Assembly: GCF_900452865.1 (NCBI RefSeq)
Contig: NZ_UGOZ01000001.1
Span: 2,108,001 to 2,172,000, forward strand
Direction: 5' to 3'
DNA from: Legionella taurinensis
GTDB lineage: Bacteria > Pseudomonadota > Gammaproteobacteria > Legionellales > Legionellaceae
Length of the DNA stretch: 64,000 nucleotides
Part shown: piece by piece, positions 61,865 through 64,000 of the stretch
Layout of the letters: every line of letters starts with the position of its first letter
Position numbering within the stretch: position 1 is the stretch's first letter
Notes under the pieces: generated by a model
Told to the model about the DNA's origin: nothing
Seen by the model: the letters and a program-made list of their open reading frames with translations, nothing else
The model's database searches: none
Program-made: the position numbers and the translations under genes

Positions 61865-64000
61865 TTATTTTTGGGTGCGTTTTTCCTGCTGAGGCTGATC
61901 GTGCATGCCGGTTCCTTTTGCCACCGTGATTTGATTGCGGCCATTTTTTTTGGAGCGGTAAAGCGCCTTGTCTGCCGCTTCAATGAGTTGCGCCTGGCTT
62001 TCGCCGTGCTCAAACAGAAAGGCCACGCCAAAGGACGCAGTCACCTTCAGGGTTTTGCCGTTGACGTTAAACGGCATGTCGCTGATGAGTTGTCGGAATC
62101 GTTCCACGCGGTCAAGCACCTCCTGCTGACTGGCAATATCCACCAGAAGCAATAAAAATTCCTCACCGCCGTAACGGCAGGCAATGTCTGTCTGCCTGAT
62201 TTGCTGCAACAGGAAGCGCGTGACTTCCACCAGCACCCGATCGCCGGCATCATGACCATAACCGTCATTGATTTTCTTGAAATGATCAAGATCCATCATG
62301 ATGACCGCAAGTTGATTGGCATGTCGTTTTGCCCGTTCAATTTCGCGTGCAAAGGATTCCTCAAGATAAGAACGATTATACAATCCCGTCAACGGATCGC
62401 GGATGGAGCGAAGCCTTAAGGTATCGCGTAATTTGATATTGGCTAATGACGAGGCAATGGCTTCCGAGAAATTAATGATTAAGGATTCGTGTTCCTCCAC
62501 CAGATGATTAAAGTTATCTTCGTTCATGCCTTCGCTGTGTTTCAGTTCAAGGTAAACCAGGCCGACAGTGTCATTTTGTGCCTGCAGCGGCACACAAAGG
62601 TACGAGGGGATAAAACGCGCGGTACGCAGGTGCTCGCAAATGACACTGTCGGTGCGGCTGTGAAAACGGTGCAACTGTCCGCGGCGTAAAGCCCAACAGG
62701 CTTCCGGAGAAATCACATCCTCCTCGTGCACATGCAGTTCGCCCCATTCGATGGCAAGGTCTAAGTAATTGCGCGAAGGGTGAGAAAGGTACAGGCGGCC
62801 GGCTGTAAACGGCAGAATTTTTTCGGCATAAATGCGAATGGGACTCAATGTTTCTTCAATGGAAAGGCAGGAGTGCAGCGTACTGCTTAGCAGGTTTAAA
62901 TAGGAAATCGACCGGTTATGTTGCTTGATTTCAGCCATTGAGTGGGTAAGTTGCAGATTGGTTTTCTTCATCGCCTTTTCCATTTCAAAGCGGACCGTGA
63001 CGTCGCGTGACACCAGGGCCACACCCGTGGCTGTGCCGCTTGAATCCCGCGTCGTACTGTAGGTAATTTCATAAATCCTTGTCGTCAAGCCGCTCGCGCC
63101 AATTTTACGGATGATTTCAGCACGCGGACTGGCCAACGCATCATCGAGGTTTTTCAGAAAGATCTGCTCTTCCGGTGAATCCGCCAGCGTGTTTTTTAAA
63201 TTAAGGCCGTAATCCACCTCCTTACCAAACAAATTGCTGAAACAGTCACCGAACGCCTCATTAAAAATAATGAGGTTAAACTGGTCGTCAATGGCAGCGA
63301 TGCCGTCGGTCGTGGCGCCAATGATCCCTTTTAACTGATTTTCAGCCTGTTTGCGCCGCCGGTTAATGAGCACCGCCTTGCTGTATTGCAGATTGAATAT
63401 AATTAAAAAAAGACCAATAACTAAAGACGTGCTGATTAAGGTAAACAAGAGGAATTTTTTGGTAAAAGCCGAATTCTCCGTCAGCGCCTGGTTGCGCAGG
63501 TCCAGCAAAATGAACTCTTCGTTTTGAATACTAATCGCCAGACGCCTGATTTGGGTGGATAGCGAAGCCCCTTTGTCACTGGCAATCAATTGTTCCGCCG
63601 CTTCTTCGCCCTTTAATGTGTACGCCGCGAGAACCTGCCGATAGAAAATCAGCCGTTCATCCAGCAGTCCCGATAACTTATCCAGGCGTTTGATCTGATG
63701 CGGGTTATCGTGAGCCAGCGTTTTCAATCGTTTAATCTGGTTGCGTGCGCTTTGAATGTTTCGCTCAAACCCAGCAAGATTATCGGGATTGGCGGTAATG
63801 ATATAGCCGCGAAGATTGTTTTGCATTTCAAGGATCCGGTTCCACAGCTCACTCGCCAGGTAGGTCACTTTATGGGTATGGAGAACCGTTTTATTGGTAT
63901 CCAGCAATTGCTGGATTTGATAATAACCGCCAAGATTAATTGCACCCTGCAGGAGCAATATGATAATCATGAAGCAGTTTAATAAAATCCTTTTATTAAC
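61865..64000 (-). CDS. Diguanylate cyclase: CHASE3-PAS-GAF-GGDEF (5' end beyond the window)
   Basis: At least 711 residues. The frame stays open from the first Met inside the window (63970) to base 64000 (VNKRILLNCF before it), and the stretch NKRILLNCFMIIILLLQ looks like one transmembrane helix, so the true start is probably outside. Counting from 63970: CHASE3 sensor about 40-150 (NLRGYIITANPDNLAGFERN), TM2 about 165-187, PAS about 205-330, GAF about 365-520, GGDEF about 525-690 with CRYGGEEF near 600 and the RxxD-like region upstream. The active site is intact, so c-di-GMP synthesis is likely. There is no EAL domain. It may feed the lapD receptor encoded nearby; that link is inference. Confidence 0.92.
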   Translation of the reverse strand, partial: VNKRILLNCFMIIILLLQGAINLGGYYQIQQLLDTNKTVLHTHKVTYLASELWNRILEMQNNLRGYIITANPDNLAGFERNIQSARNQIKRLKTLAHDNPHQIKRLDKLSGLLDERLIFYRQVLAAYTLKGEEAAEQLIASDKGASLSTQIRRLAISIQNEEFILLDLRNQALTENSAFTKKFLLFTLISTSLVIGLFLIIFNLQYSKAVLINRRRKQAENQLKGIIGATTDGIAAIDDQFNLIIFNEAFGDCFSNLFGKEVDYGLNLKNTLADSPEEQIFLKNLDDALASPRAEIIRKIGASGLTTRIYEITYSTTRDSSGTATGVALVSRDVTVRFEMEKAMKKTNLQLTHSMAEIKQHNRSISYLNLLSSTLHSCLSIEETLSPIRIYAEKILPFTAGRLYLSHPSRNYLDLAIEWGELHVHEEDVISPEACWALRRGQLHRFHSRTDSVICEHLRTARFIPSYLCVPLQAQNDTVGLVYLELKHSEGMNEDNFNHLVEEHESLIINFSEAIASSLANIKLRDTLRLRSIRDPLTGLYNRSYLEESFAREIERAKRHANQLAVIMMDLDHFKKINDGYGHDAGDRVLVEVTRFLLQQIRQTDIACRYGGEEFLLLLVDIASQQEVLDRVERFRQLISDMPFNVNGKTLKVTASFGVAFLFEHGESQAQLIEAADKALYRSKKNGRNQITVAKGTGMHDQPQQEKRTQK

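Overview
The window looks like chromosomal DNA of a gammaproteobacterium of the family Legionellaceae, most likely a Legionella species other than L. pneumophila. This is inferred from protein character and gene order, because no database could be searched. The grounds are: several large or odd proteins that look like Dot/Icm effectors (a YopT-like cysteine-protease head on a huge helical protein, a Roc/Ras-like P-loop protein, a tandem pair of Cys-His-Asp proteins); PmrA-like tandem boxes in front of three of them; an IS4-family array; and a housekeeping backbone of mlaFEDCB-ibaG-murA, kdsD-kdsC-lptCAB and trpGDC.

Layout. 1-263 is the start of a sugar-nucleotide epimerase leaving the window. 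335-3072 holds two tandem paralogous Cys-His-Asp proteins and an arylamine N-acetyltransferase-like protein. 3096-4979 is a secreted repeat protein with paired cysteines. 5129-7083 is dapD-dapE (lysine/peptidoglycan). 7088-8540 is a dicarboxylate/amino-acid symporter with a possible leader peptide ending Ala-Cys-Cys-Cys. Then come nagZ, a small exported protein, a degenerate uridine-kinase-like protein and tRNA-Ser(GGA). 11454-16319 encodes a 1621-residue putative effector. 16370-19599 carries an ABC-F ATPase with an elaborate leader and an APC amino-acid permease. 19660-25108 (minus strand) holds an SDR, csaA, a CapD/WbpM-like enzyme, an AftB-like GT-C glycosyltransferase and a decaprenyl-phosphate phosphoribosyltransferase-like UbiA protein. 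25339-27815 is a hydrophobic effector candidate and truD. 27900-31570 is a head-to-tail array of three IS4-family copies separated by exactly 9 bp. 31596-32660 is the Roc-like gene.

33384-38650 (minus strand) is mlaF-E-D-C-B, ibaG, murA and a NIF3-like gene: retrograde phospholipid transport plus peptidoglycan precursor synthesis. Divergent from it, 38895-44572 is a tightly overlapped run kdsD-kdsC-lptC-lptA-lptB-trpG-trpD-trpC joining Kdo synthesis and LPS export to tryptophan synthesis. 44552-47880 holds a GGDEF/EAL protein and a GspG-like pseudopilin, and 48076 is glsA.

49032-58582 is a Lap-type cell-surface adhesion module: a 1721-residue type-I-secreted adhesin with an N-terminal retention module and a TAAG cleavage site, a degenerate GGDEF/EAL LapD receptor, a LapG protease, and a TolC-like LapE carrying an unusual C-terminal SPOR domain. 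The window ends with xseA, an M23 endopeptidase, a rhomboid protease, a small unknown gene and a CHASE3-PAS-GAF-GGDEF cyclase that runs off the right edge. Three c-di-GMP proteins in this last third fit control of surface attachment.

The observations most worth a second look are the three PmrA-like promoters with identical geometry, the Cys-Cys-Cys leader ORF, the ABC-F leader, the UbiA/GT-C pair suggesting lipid-linked arabinose chemistry, the IS array, and a helical C-terminal module apparently shared by two effector candidates. No CRISPR array, prophage or rRNA operon was seen. No gene-free stretch exceeds 300 bases; the longest (8477-8733) holds a promoter, an operator-like repeat and a hairpin.
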